From Roseivirga thermotolerans (GTDB lineage Bacteria > Bacteroidota > Bacteroidia > Cytophagales > Cyclobacteriaceae), in assembly GCF_014653175.1 (NCBI RefSeq), contig NZ_BNAG01000002.1, positions 496,001 through 560,000 on the forward strand: DNA of 64,000 nucleotides. The letters are read 5' to 3'. Every line of letters starts with the position of its first letter. The stretch's first letter is position 1. Of the stretch, positions 1 to 8,942 are shown piece after piece. The translations under genes were made by a program, and so were the position numbers. Below the pieces are notes generated by a model. That model did no database searches. It saw only the letters and a program-made list of their open reading frames with translations, and was not told the origin of the DNA.

Positions 1-1
1 T

Positions 2-616
2 AACAGTGTGGTTATTGAGTTTATTAACAAAGAGGTCAAAATCTACGATAGTAGAGACAAAGAGCATAACCCTTTTTTACATGCCTCAGGAGCTTTGACT
101 AATTATCCCCCATATGATGAACAAGTGAAGAACTACCAGTCTTTTCTACTACAGCATGAAGGCATAGGACCAACTAATAGGCAAAAGGGTCAGAATGATC
201 CGCAAGAAGTGAATGGGAGTGGGCTACTCGGTATGCCGGGAGATGGAACGCCAATTTCCAGATTCATAAGAACTCATTTACTTATGGAAACAGTCTATAA
301 CGATCCTATTGAAAATATGGACGCAATAGGTGCTACTATACAGATGTTGGGAAATGTGGCCGTGCCTATAGGTACCGTTGCACCGCATGAGCATCCGGAT
401 GAAGTGGGAGACTCAACTCTATGGAGTGCTGTGCGAGATCACAAGAACCTTAAGTATTACTATTTTGACCAGCACAATAATCAGCTGAGGATGGTTGACT
501 TGGGAACCTTGATGAAAAGCAATGATGCCAAAATAAAGTCTACACCACTGGAAACAAATGAACTTTGGTATATCGATGAAACTTCCAAGCTGAAAGAAAG
601 ACAGAAGTCAGTGTAA
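2..616 (+). CDS. Linear amide C-N hydrolase (choloylglycine hydrolase / penicillin V acylase family), C-terminal part
   Basis: The reading frame is open to the left edge of the window, so this is the 3' part of a larger gene and the GTG at position 8 need not be a start. About 204 residues are visible. The segment LTNYPPYDEQ, then GMPGDGTPISRFIRT, then a motif close to GNVAVPIGT and a late YYYFDQHNNQL stretch follow the order of the C-terminal half of choloylglycine hydrolase-type Ntn enzymes, including the Asn of the 'TN' motif and the Arg of 'SRFIR' that line the active site in that family. The catalytic N-terminal Cys lies outside the window. Family members cleave amide bonds in bile salts, penicillin V or acyl-homoserine lactones; the substrate here cannot be told. 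It ends about 100 bases before an inverted-repeat element. Confidence 0.8.
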   Translation, partial: NSVVIEFINKEVKIYDSRDKEHNPFLHASGALTNYPPYDEQVKNYQSFLLQHEGIGPTNRQKGQNDPQEVNGSGLLGMPGDGTPISRFIRTHLLMETVYNDPIENMDAIGATIQMLGNVAVPIGTVAPHEHPDEVGDSTLWSAVRDHKNLKYYYFDQHNNQLRMVDLGTLMKSNDAKIKSTPLETNELWYIDETSKLKERQKSV

Positions 617-723
617 AATTTAGCTTAAAGTGCATTATGCTATTTTGCTTGTGACTTTAGAGGCTATGAAAAAGAGCAATTAATACATTGTAAGTATGAA
701 GTAGCACGATGTAATTTATAACA

Positions 724-835
724 CTAAAAAAGAGGGTATTTCAAAACTTCAAACTGATCATCTGAACTTGTCTACCGAGACAGGTAGGCGCGTTCAGGGT
801 GATGCTTGCTTAGCTTTTTAAATACCCTCTTTTAG
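724..835. repeat. Nested inverted-repeat element (possible bidirectional terminator or small palindromic repeat)
   Basis: This is the main content of the 325-base gene-free stretch 617-941. The outer arms are positions 724-741 (core AGAGGGTATTT) and 820-835 (core AAATACCCTCT), matching except for two extra A in the left arm. Inside are a weaker second pair (TGAAC near 762 with GTTCA near 792) and a small CTACC/GGTAG hairpin at 772-787. It sits between convergent genes, so it could end both transcripts. The layered arms also resemble Bacteroidota intergenic palindromic repeats. No gene is seen in the rest of the gap. Confidence 0.6.
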
Positions 836-941
836 GTTCGTTATCTATGAGTCTTTGCGATTGGAGCTAGAAGACTTCAGGCTTTAAGCCCCAAGTTATG
901 GTTTAGAAAGCCCAAGCTCTACCACCCCCAATCAAGGCTTC

Positions 942-2429
942 CTAATACTTGGCCGGAGTACCGGCAGGAGGTATGCTCTTGCGAATAAACTCACGAATAT
1001 CTTCATTGGCTTTCTCCAGATCTTCCGCTCTAAGGTACATCATGTGTCCACTTCGGTAACCCTTAAAGCTAAGGCGGTCTTTCAATTTACCACTTGGGTC
1101 TAAGTGCCACATGTTGTATTTGGCATTGTAATATGTAGTAGCTCCATCGTAATAGCCCGACTGGGTCATTACATGCAGGTAGGGGTTCATGGCCATGGCC
1201 TGCCGCAGGTTCTCACCCGTATTGTCTCCGCTTCTATCCCAAGGGCTTACCGGACCGAACATGTTGTATTTAATATCGGTTTTGTAATTGAGCACATTAG
1301 GGAAATAGTAGTTAATGGCCGGGGTAAAAGAGTGTAACCAACTGGTGAGCTCCGAATTGAAGTCAGGACTTGTCCCTGCGTCCATTCGGTCGATACCCTT
1401 ATATCGGGAATCCAGTCGTCCTACAGTGAATCCTTCGTGCCTGAGCAAATCTTTCCAGAAGAAATTCTCCGGTACATCCAGGTTATGTTGTCTTACCACT
1501 TCTTCATCGAGACCGGAGTATCGGGCGAACATGCGAATGGCTTCGTTCTTTTCGCTATCACTGGCCCAGGCACCTTTGGCAATCACCGGAAGTAATTCGT
1601 TTTGCGTGTATTGCTCCGACATTTCCAGTACTTCCAGCAGGTCTTTGCTCTGCAAGTCAGAAGGTAGCTGTTTGTGATACCAGGCTGCAGCGGTATAGTA
1701 CGGAAGTCTGTTGGCCATTTCTACAGGGCCACTACGGTCGATACCCAATTCGGTAGGCGATACTAATATAACCCCGTTCAGGTACATCCAGTGGCTGCTT
1801 TGCAGGCGATATGCCAGGCCGGACACCCGCGTGGTTCCATAGCTTTCGCCAATCAGGTATTTTGGAGAGTTCCATCGGTTGGTTCTGCTCACAAAGGTAT
1901 TGATCCACTCAGCCAGGTAGCTGATGTCTTGATTTACTCCGAAAAACTGACGTCTGTCGGCTTCCGGGTCCACGATTCGAGAATAGCCCGTATTCACAGG
2001 GTTTACAAACACAATGTCAGCCACATCCAGAATGGAGTGGGGGTTGTCTTTCACACCATAGGGTTGAATCGGGTAGCCTTCGTCATCAATCCTGAGAATT
2101 TTAGGTCCGGTGTAGGCCAGGTGCATCCACACAGAGGCCGAACCTGGTCCACCATTGAAGCTGATGACCAGAGGCCTACGGTCTTTGTCCGTGACATCTG
2201 TTCGTTCATAATAAGTATAGAAGAGGGTGGCCACCGGTTTACCGGCATCGTTCCACACGGGTTGTGTGCCGGCAGTAGCTTCATACTGAACTTTTTTACC
2301 TTTAATGGTTACCGCATGCAGGCTTTTAACGGCCGATTCTATTGGGATATGTCTTTCGAACTCCTGGGCACTCAGACCAAGGCTAAAGAGTACCAAAAGA
2401 GCTATTGTCCATAGTTTCATTGTTCTCAT
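942..2429 (-). CDS. Secreted S10 family serine carboxypeptidase
   Basis: A 495-residue protein with a signal peptide (residues about 1-21, ending LSAQ) and an S10 peptidase fold. The oxyanion motif NGGPGSAS is at 92-99, the nucleophile motif GESYG at 194-198 (Ser196), and the likely catalytic Asp and His are in GYYDGAT (about Asp428) and SGHMMYL (about His462). S10 enzymes remove C-terminal amino acids from peptides. With a signal peptide this one should act in the periplasm or outside the cell. An in-frame ATG at 2420 is an equally good start. Its start lies only 10 bases after the stop of the VPS10-like gene upstream on the same strand, so the two are probably one transcript and may share a role in extracellular protein processing or degradation. 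Confidence 0.9.
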   Translation of the reverse strand: MRTMKLWTIALLVLFSLGLSAQEFERHIPIESAVKSLHAVTIKGKKVQYEATAGTQPVWNDAGKPVATLFYTYYERTDVTDKDRRPLVISFNGGPGSASVWMHLAYTGPKILRIDDEGYPIQPYGVKDNPHSILDVADIVFVNPVNTGYSRIVDPEADRRQFFGVNQDISYLAEWINTFVSRTNRWNSPKYLIGESYGTTRVSGLAYRLQSSHWMYLNGVILVSPTELGIDRSGPVEMANRLPYYTAAAWYHKQLPSDLQSKDLLEVLEMSEQYTQNELLPVIAKGAWASDSEKNEAIRMFARYSGLDEEVVRQHNLDVPENFFWKDLLRHEGFTVGRLDSRYKGIDRMDAGTSPDFNSELTSWLHSFTPAINYYFPNVLNYKTDIKYNMFGPVSPWDRSGDNTGENLRQAMAMNPYLHVMTQSGYYDGATTYYNAKYNMWHLDPSGKLKDRLSFKGYRSGHMMYLRAEDLEKANEDIREFIRKSIPPAGTPAKY

Positions 2430-2439
2430 AGTGTTGAAA

Positions 2440-5400
2440 TTAATCTAAGGTGTATCTGAATTCTCGTTTTAAGCCTCTGTTTAATTGAGGAATAGTGTTT
2501 TTAATGATTTGCTGGGTTTCATTGGCCAGTTTTGGCAGCATTGAGTAGTAGTAATCAAATTGCGCCTTCTGGTCGCCTGTCCAGGGGCCAATCCATCCAC
2601 TCGACTCATAATAGAGTGAGCGCACCCTACTGAGCAGTTCACCATAACGGTCGTTGAGTTGGTGAATGGCTTTTGCAGCGTCTTCATTGTAGCTTACCTT
2701 TTCTCTATCCAGTTTGTTCAGGTGCCAGCCCATTTGTTGGGCCGGTAGCATACCATCAATCACGGCTTCGTATAGTTTTCCTATTTTGAGCAATGAGGCA
2801 TGCCATTCCTTTTGCACATTGATGCTCACGTCTAGTCGAGGGTCGTTTTTAACCCTAAAGGTTTGCTCTATTACCTTACCGTCATAAGATAATCTTGCTT
2901 TGTAAAGCCCGGGAATTACCTCCGGTCCGCCAAGGCCGAATCCTCGACCCCTTCGGTTACTGTTTGGATCGGAGTTCATGGCTTTGAAGTCTGGTCCACG
3001 GAAATTCCAGTAGGTCCGGTGAATTCCTGCTTTGCCGGAGGTGTTTACTTCGGCCAGTTCGTTGCCGGCCATATCATGAATGGTGAGTTTGAGCTTTCCG
3101 GCATCAACAGAGTCGCGCAAGTAATAGTCAATGGCTGCTCCGTAGCGCGGATTTTCTCCACGATAATACATGTCGCCTGTATGTGCTCCACCAATGTTTC
3201 GGTTAACCATTTCTGCATCGGCAATGCTAAAGAGTGCCATTTTTTGATGCCATTGAGAGCCAATTTCCTGCAAAGCCGAGAGGTTATCGAGAATCCAAAC
3301 CCCTCTGCCATGCGAGGCCAAAATCAGGTCGTTATCTCTGGGGTGAATTACCAGATCATTGAAGGGGAGGGTAGGCATATTGTTTTTAAGCTCCACCCAA
3401 TTCTTGCCTCCATTAAAACTAACAAATAAGCCAAGTTCAGTGCCCAGGTATAATAAATCAGAGTTTTTAGGATCTTCGCGCAGTACCCGGGCCACCCGGT
3501 TGGCCGGAAGGTCGCCTGCAACAGACTCCCAGGTCTTTCCACCATTACTCGTTTTATAGATGTAGTTGTTGAAGTCGTTGTTTCTGTAGTTGTTAATGGC
3601 CACATAGGCTGTACCGGTATGGTGCGAAGATACTTCAATGGTGTTGATCCATGAGTCTTTTGGCAAACCGGGAAGTTTATCGCTTACAATTGTCCAGGTG
3701 TTACCATCGTCTGTAGAAACCTGTAGTAATCCATCGTCAGTACCGGCATACAGGTGTCCGGCAACAAACCGGTCTTCGGCAATTGCGGTCAGGGTAGGAT
3801 AGTAGGGTATACCGTCATCGAGCGAATGGGTAGAGGTATCCGCTCTTTGTCCCATAATGGTGAGCTCTCTGCGGTTGACACGGGTGGTGAGGTTACCCAG
3901 GCTTTTCCAGGTAGCTCCTCCGTCAGTGCTTTTCCAAAGCTGGTCGGTTCCAGCATATATTGTGTTGGGGTCGTGGTAACTCAGGAAGAACGGGCCGTCC
4001 CAGTTGGCTGGTGCCATGGCGTTGCCGAGTTCGGGCTCGGGAATACCGGGCCCCCAAGCATCCCAGTTTCGTCTGGCACTTATGTGTCCTCTGGGGTCTC
4101 CCGGACGAATGCTTTGTCGCTGACCGTTTTTCATGTTAAGTCTGGATAAGCCCAGATACTGCGATTCGGTATAAACAATGTCAGGGTCGGTAAGGTGGGG
4201 AAGGTTCAAAAAGCCGTCTCCGCCTCCTAGTTTTTTCCAGTCTTCGTTGAGAATGCCCGCACTTCGGTAGGTTTCAGAAGGGCCTACCCAGCTTCCGTTG
4301 TCTTGCAAGCCGCCATACACGTTGTAAGGAGTGGCCATGTCTACTGCAACTCTATAGTATTGAGATACGGGAAGGTTGTTAATAAATAGCCAGGTTTCGC
4401 CACGGTCGTAGGAGATGCCAATTCCTCCATCATCGCCTTTCATTACATGGCGCGAATCTTTTGGGTTCACCCAAAAAATGCGATCATCTCCATGCAGGGA
4501 CTGCCGGGCCGGACGGAAGGTTCTGCCAGAATCGCTTGAATAGCTGTACTGGTTCATCATGTATATGCGTGAAGCATCACTAGGGTCAACCAGTGGCTGG
4601 CTGGCATACATTGGACGAGGGTTCCAATCACTCATAAACTCCCAGCTCTCGCCTTTGTCTTTCGATCTGTAAACGCCTGCTCTTCTTTCATTATAGGCAG
4701 TAGAGGCATTGTATTGATAGCCTTGTTCTACGGAGACATAGACAATGTTAGGGTCTTTACGGAAGATGGAAATTCCAATTCTTCCATAGTCGCCCTCGGG
4801 TAGTCCGTTTCTTAGTTCTTTCCAGGTTTTACCTCCATCGGTAGATTTGTGAAGCCCTGAACCCGGTCCTCCACCATCAAAGCCAAAAGGTGTTCTTCTA
4901 CGTTGGTAGGTGGCGGCATAAACTATTTCAGGGTTCTGCGGGTCCAACGCTACGTCAACTACTCCGGTGTCGTCATTCACATAAATAATTCGGTTCCACG
5001 TTTTTCCACCATCAGTGGTTTTATAAAGACCACGCATATTGTTGGGGCCCCAAAGGTGGCCCATTGCAGCCACATAGGCCACGTTGGTGTCGGAAGGGTG
5101 CAAGGCAATTCGGCCAATGTGGTGAGAGTCTTTGAGGCCCATGTGTTGCCATGTCTTTCCTCCATTGCTCGATTTGTAAATCCCGTCTCCCCAGGAAGAG
5201 CTTTGTCTGTTGGCTCTTTCACCGGTACCTACCCATACTATGTTGGGGTGTTTTTGATGCAGGGCAATGGCTCCAACGGAGTGGGTGTTTTCATTTTCGA
5301 AAACCGGCTCCATGGTTACTCCGTTGTTGGTGGTTTTCCATACCCCACCGGTAGCTGTGGCAATGTAGAAGGTATAGGGATCTTCTTCATATACGGCCAG

Positions 5401-5541
5401 GTCTACCACACGACCACTCATGGTGGCGGGGCCAATGTTTCTAATGTGTAGGCCGGATAAGGTTTGAGAAGTGATTTGAGCCTGCAGTGAGGCGGTTAGA
5501 GTAAAAAATAGGCTGAATAAAAGCAGAAGCGTTTTTTTCAT
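2440..5541 (-). CDS. Secreted VPS10/sortilin-like BNR-repeat beta-propeller protein
   Basis: I chose the ATG at 5541 because it begins a clean signal peptide (MKKTLLLLFSLFF...LQAQ); an in-frame ATG at 5592 would add 17 residues ahead of it. The mature part of this 1033-residue protein carries many BNR/Asp-box motifs (SNGGKTW, TTDGGKTW, STDGGKTW, STDGGATW, STDDGNTW, FNGGKNW), which form beta-propellers of the sortilin/VPS10 type. Towards the C-terminus comes a FlgD-like Ig segment (GIHRTYWNFRG) and a helical tail. Databases often call such proteins glycosyl hydrolases, but I see no catalytic motif supporting that. A paralogue lies at 59150-62323. The S10 peptidase follows 10 bases downstream. 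Its substrate or binding partner is unknown. Confidence 0.85.
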   Translation of the reverse strand: MKKTLLLLFSLFFTLTASLQAQITSQTLSGLHIRNIGPATMSGRVVDLAVYEEDPYTFYIATATGGVWKTTNNGVTMEPVFENENTHSVGAIALHQKHPNIVWVGTGERANRQSSSWGDGIYKSSNGGKTWQHMGLKDSHHIGRIALHPSDTNVAYVAAMGHLWGPNNMRGLYKTTDGGKTWNRIIYVNDDTGVVDVALDPQNPEIVYAATYQRRRTPFGFDGGGPGSGLHKSTDGGKTWKELRNGLPEGDYGRIGISIFRKDPNIVYVSVEQGYQYNASTAYNERRAGVYRSKDKGESWEFMSDWNPRPMYASQPLVDPSDASRIYMMNQYSYSSDSGRTFRPARQSLHGDDRIFWVNPKDSRHVMKGDDGGIGISYDRGETWLFINNLPVSQYYRVAVDMATPYNVYGGLQDNGSWVGPSETYRSAGILNEDWKKLGGGDGFLNLPHLTDPDIVYTESQYLGLSRLNMKNGQRQSIRPGDPRGHISARRNWDAWGPGIPEPELGNAMAPANWDGPFFLSYHDPNTIYAGTDQLWKSTDGGATWKSLGNLTTRVNRRELTIMGQRADTSTHSLDDGIPYYPTLTAIAEDRFVAGHLYAGTDDGLLQVSTDDGNTWTIVSDKLPGLPKDSWINTIEVSSHHTGTAYVAINNYRNNDFNNYIYKTSNGGKTWESVAGDLPANRVARVLREDPKNSDLLYLGTELGLFVSFNGGKNWVELKNNMPTLPFNDLVIHPRDNDLILASHGRGVWILDNLSALQEIGSQWHQKMALFSIADAEMVNRNIGGAHTGDMYYRGENPRYGAAIDYYLRDSVDAGKLKLTIHDMAGNELAEVNTSGKAGIHRTYWNFRGPDFKAMNSDPNSNRRGRGFGLGGPEVIPGLYKARLSYDGKVIEQTFRVKNDPRLDVSINVQKEWHASLLKIGKLYEAVIDGMLPAQQMGWHLNKLDREKVSYNEDAAKAIHQLNDRYGELLSRVRSLYYESSGWIGPWTGDQKAQFDYYYSMLPKLANETQQIIKNTIPQLNRGLKREFRYTLD

Positions 5542-5687
5542 TTGGTTTTTTGTTGAATGAGGCCTCAAGATAAAAATTATCGCTTCTGCCAAAGTTCATT
5601 TTTTTAAGAGTGGTAGCTAATCTGCGCTAAGCAGGAATTTCGTTTATTTGAAGTCTTGCTTGCTAAAAACTACTAACAACCAAACCT

Positions 5688-6641
5688 ATGCGGAAGTACA
5701 TTCTGCTAATAGCGGTGCTTAAATGTGTATGCTTTGCTGCTTTTGGGCAGAAACTGATGACTTACAGGCCAAGAGTGTCGGAGGTTACCGTATCTTCTAT
5801 TGGTAACTACAGTGCCATGGGTCCCGATGGGCTTACCACAAGAATCCAAACCGATAGGCTTTGGCAGTATCGCTTTGGCATTCCGCTGGTGCTTAGAGAG
5901 AAAACACTTTTTGGTGTACAGCTTAAGCATACAGAGTTGGCCTATCAGACTTTGTCTCTTTCGGGCACCAACGAACCGCTCTACGAAAAGCTCGATGAGG
6001 GCAAACTCTTCAATACGGGCATAAACTTGCTTTATCAACGAACGCTGGAAAACAGTAAACAGCTTATTCTTATTGGAGTGTCTGAATTGGCCAGCAACGA
6101 ATTCAGCTTGAACCGATTTGCCGGTAGACACTATATATCGGGTATGCTTACCCGGAAACCTAACGAACGGGTTCGCTGGGGCTATGGAGGAGTGGTTAAT
6201 TATGCACTGGGTGTTTGGAATGTATATCCTACACTATTGTATCACAGGCAGTTGAGGGATAAGTGGTTGCTTGAACTCAATCTACCGGGTAACGCTCAGC
6301 TAAGGTTCCACCCAGATAATAAGACGCACATTATAGCAAAATTGGCTTTTGACAACTGGCGATATAATGTAACAGACGCTTTGCAAGACGGGTCGGGTCA
6401 ATTTACGCTGCAAAGAGCCGATATATATGGTGGGCTAATGCTTGAGAAGCAGCTCTACGATTGGCTTTGGCTGGCCGGTGAAGTAAGCTATCTGAGCAAC
6501 CTGAGCTTTTTTGTGGCCGAACCCGGAGAGCGATTGCGCAATGCAGTGGAGGAGTTTAAGGTAGATGACAGCACTCAGCTGAAGTTTTCCCTGTTTCTTG
6601 TGCCTCCACAAAAGCTTTGGAGTGGCATAAAGGCCAGGTAA
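5688..6641 (+). CDS. DUF6268-type outer-membrane beta-barrel protein
   Basis: A 317-residue protein with a signal peptide (cleavage likely after AAFGQ, about residue 21). The rest is rich in alternating aromatic and polar stretches typical of outer-membrane strands (for example RLWQYRFGIPLVLREK, WRYNVTDAL, YDWLWLAGEVSYLSN). The overall pattern fits the DUF6268 family of Bacteroidota barrel proteins; that is recognition by pattern, not by a search. Function is unknown. It is transcribed alone, divergently from the VPS10-like gene (gap about 150 bases) and convergently with the S13 peptidase gene. The region between it and 6706 shows only a GC-rich patch. Confidence 0.65.
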   Translation: MRKYILLIAVLKCVCFAAFGQKLMTYRPRVSEVTVSSIGNYSAMGPDGLTTRIQTDRLWQYRFGIPLVLREKTLFGVQLKHTELAYQTLSLSGTNEPLYEKLDEGKLFNTGINLLYQRTLENSKQLILIGVSELASNEFSLNRFAGRHYISGMLTRKPNERVRWGYGGVVNYALGVWNVYPTLLYHRQLRDKWLLELNLPGNAQLRFHPDNKTHIIAKLAFDNWRYNVTDALQDGSGQFTLQRADIYGGLMLEKQLYDWLWLAGEVSYLSNLSFFVAEPGERLRNAVEEFKVDDSTQLKFSLFLVPPQKLWSGIKAR

Positions 6642-6705
6642 GGGCATTGGTACGGCCCCGGCCGGGCGTATTAATTCATGTGAAACACCTTACTTAAAAC
6701 TAATT

Positions 6706-8001
6706 TTAGTAGCCGCTTTTTATCTTTTCCAGCATGGTTCCCATGGAGCTGCGAATGGTGCCGGTGGGGGCCGTAAAGTGGTTAACCATAAGTGCAAAGT
6801 AAAGCAGCTTGCCTTTGTCAGTGCGAATGTAGCCCGCGAGGCAATGATTATGTCGCAGGGTTCCGGTTTTGGCATACACGTAAGGGCCGTAGCGGCTTTG
6901 AAGGGTTCCTGAAGTGCCTCCCTGAGCCATTAAAGGTAAGATGCGCTGTTCACGGAATAAACTCAGCAGGGCAATGAATTCTGAGGGTTTAAACATATTG
7001 TAGCGCGAAAGCCCCGAACCATCTACCCATACTAAATCTTCCGGATTGTTGGTTTGTTGTTTCCAGCTATTCACTGCTGCCTCAATGCCCTTTTCTGTGT
7101 TTAGAGTATCGCTCATTTGTCCGCTAATCATGAGCAGAAGCTGTTCGGCAAAGAGGTTGTCAGAAGGTTGGAGAGTCCACTTATAAAGACTGTCTGCAGG
7201 AACTCCGGGCAGGGTTTGGTAGTACTGTGGACGCTTATTTAAGGCAATGCGTTCAATGGGTTGGCCTACTTCTTTGGCCAGTAAATCGGTAAAAAGAGCA
7301 TGATTATAATGGAAAGACCTAAGAAGAGTGTCGGGCTCATCCGAATCAGAAAAATCAATCGTAAACTCATTCCACCATTCATCTCTTACCACTCTGTTTC
7401 TCCGTGCATTCAGCGAGTCGGTGGTTACTCTAAATCCCTGATGGTAAGGCTGGAGACTATAGGTTTTGTTTTGATTGTTGAGAATAAACCTCACGCTGTT
7501 GCCATACAATGGAAATACAGACTTCTCAGCTCCGTAATAGTAAGGGTAGTCGTCCCAGCCCCAACCCGGGCCAAAGCGCGAATCTTTGGTAGGCCGAACC
7601 CAGTAGTAAAGCCGTTTGTCAGAGGCTTTTAAGAATTGTATGACGGTAGAATCGGGATGATCCGGATGAAGGGTTAGCGGATAACCTGTGCTCCAAAAAA
7701 TCAAGGAATCTCCCTTTATTATGTATTCCAAAGCCGGTAATGTGTCGGGCAAGTGCTGCATGGCTCCAAACACCGTAAAGAGTTTGGTTGTAGATGCCGG
7801 AGTCATGTGCTTGTGAGCATTCTGCTCAAAAATTGGCTTAGATCGTTCGGGGTCAACCAATGTAAAGCCTATATAGGCGTTTTCGAACCCCGGTAATTCT
7901 TGCAGGTCTTTTCGGATTTTGCGCTTGGAATACCGTTGGCCCCAGATGCTCTGGCAGGCCAACAAGAGTAACAAAACCAGGCAGAGTATTCTGCTATTCA
8001 T
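6706..8001 (-). CDS. D-alanyl-D-alanine carboxypeptidase/endopeptidase, S13 (PBP4/DacB) family
   Basis: The start at 8001 (MNSRILC) is chosen because it gives an export signal (hydrophobic residues 5-16). It overlaps the stop of the upstream nitroreductase gene by 8 bases (ATGAATAG), an arrangement suggesting translational coupling. The 431-residue product has the three penicillin-binding motifs of S13 enzymes: SxxK (Ser70-Thr-Thr-Lys73), SDN (280-282) and KTG (378-380), plus the GWGWDDY segment of the extra domain. S13 enzymes trim or cut peptidoglycan cross-links in the periplasm. The signal region also contains LLAC at 13-16, so a lipoprotein is possible instead of signal-peptidase-I cleavage after WGQ. 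Confidence 0.9.
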   Translation of the reverse strand: MNSRILCLVLLLLLACQSIWGQRYSKRKIRKDLQELPGFENAYIGFTLVDPERSKPIFEQNAHKHMTPASTTKLFTVFGAMQHLPDTLPALEYIIKGDSLIFWSTGYPLTLHPDHPDSTVIQFLKASDKRLYYWVRPTKDSRFGPGWGWDDYPYYYGAEKSVFPLYGNSVRFILNNQNKTYSLQPYHQGFRVTTDSLNARRNRVVRDEWWNEFTIDFSDSDEPDTLLRSFHYNHALFTDLLAKEVGQPIERIALNKRPQYYQTLPGVPADSLYKWTLQPSDNLFAEQLLLMISGQMSDTLNTEKGIEAAVNSWKQQTNNPEDLVWVDGSGLSRYNMFKPSEFIALLSLFREQRILPLMAQGGTSGTLQSRYGPYVYAKTGTLRHNHCLAGYIRTDKGKLLYFALMVNHFTAPTGTIRSSMGTMLEKIKSGY

Positions 8002-8689
8002 AGAACACGGCCATTTCGTCCAGGCTTTTTCTCTTAATGTTGGGCACATAAACCTCATTGGCTTCATAGCCTACAGGAAGGAGCAAATAAGGTCTTTCAT
8101 TGTCCGGACGGTTCAGGATTTTTTGCAGAAAATTCATGGGGCTTGGCGTATGGGTGAGAGTAACCAAACCCGCATCGTGAATGGCCGTTATGAGCATTCC
8201 TGCGGCCAGACCAACCGATTCGTTGACATAATAATTCTGATGTTTAGACCCATCATCATTGTATTCAAATGGTCGTTTGAAAACTATGATTAGGTACGGA
8301 GCTATCTCTAGAAAAGGCTTTCTCCAATCCGTTCCCATAGGTTTCAGGTCTTGGAGCCACTCATCGCTCATTCGGTTGGTATAGCTTTCGTATTCTTCCT
8401 TTTCAGCAGCTTCCCGGATTTGCTTTTTGAGTTCCGGATTGCTTACCACACAGAAAGTCCAGGGTTGTTTGTGTGCGCCTGAAGGGGCTGTTGAAGCCGA
8501 TTTAATAATATTTTCGATAACTTCTTTAGGTACCGGCCGATCCGAAAATTCGCGAACAGACCTTCTTGTATCCATCCACTCAAAGAAGTTGCGACTTCTC
8601 TGAATCATTTCTTCGGGCTCATAGTGTACATGGCTGTACTCAATGTGCTCATATCCTTCAATTACTTTAACCGCTGGCTGTTTTTCCAT
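7994..8689 (-). CDS. Nitroreductase-fold flavoprotein, iodotyrosine deiodinase (IYD)-like
   Basis: This 231-residue protein has the FMN nitroreductase fold (TRRSVREFSDRPVP at 41-54; STAPSGAHKQPWTF at 66-79). From memory it tracks mammalian iodotyrosine deiodinase closely: the TAPSGAH..PWTF block, then ESYTNRM/WLQDLK, then VGLAAGMLITAIHDAGLVT and LLLPVGY. The three IYD residues that clamp the halotyrosine zwitterion (Glu157, Tyr161 and Lys182 in the human enzyme) line up with Glu99, Tyr103 and Lys124 here, at identical spacing. That supports reductive dehalogenation of halotyrosines, or at least binding of a tyrosine-like zwitterion, rather than a generic nitroreductase. It is the first gene of a two-gene operon with the PBP4-type peptidase. 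No signal peptide is seen, so it should be cytoplasmic. Confidence 0.85.
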   Translation of the reverse strand: MEKQPAVKVIEGYEHIEYSHVHYEPEEMIQRSRNFFEWMDTRRSVREFSDRPVPKEVIENIIKSASTAPSGAHKQPWTFCVVSNPELKKQIREAAEKEEYESYTNRMSDEWLQDLKPMGTDWRKPFLEIAPYLIIVFKRPFEYNDDGSKHQNYYVNESVGLAAGMLITAIHDAGLVTLTHTPSPMNFLQKILNRPDNERPYLLLPVGYEANEVYVPNIKRKSLDEMAVFYE

Positions 8690-8914
8690 AGATAGTCGTT
8701 TCTTAGAATTTCGAAGTTAGGGAAAAATTGCTTTTGGCGTGTTTCGTTTTCTTTTGAAATCTAATGCCAAAACTGTGGTAGGTGGGGTGGGATACTTACG
8801 TTTTTGTGCTGAATTTGAATAAGGATACTGGCATTGGCATAACAAGGCTGTGCGCAATAGCACAATTCCGTTATTTTCGGCCCCAAACAACATCAATGTT
8901 TAAAAAGGGTGGGC

Positions 8915-8922
8915 TACTTTTG
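8915..8922 (+). promoter_or_regulatory. Probable -7 promoter box (TACTTTTG) for the DUF2490 gene
   Basis: TACTTTTG matches the Bacteroidota -7 consensus TAnnTTTG and lies 20 bases before the ATG at 8943. No clear TTTG -33 box is seen at the usual distance. Confidence 0.4.
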
Positions 8923-8942
8923 GCCACTGTAAAATTTAAAGA

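Noticed and set aside
1791-2414. A 207-codon open frame on the plus strand opposite the S10 peptidase gene
   Set aside because: It is antisense to a clear peptidase gene, has no family motif or export signal, and fits a frame shadow.
4903-5451. A 182-codon plus-strand frame opposite the VPS10-like gene
   Set aside because: Its Gly/Val/His repeats are the complement of the BNR repeats; it is a shadow.
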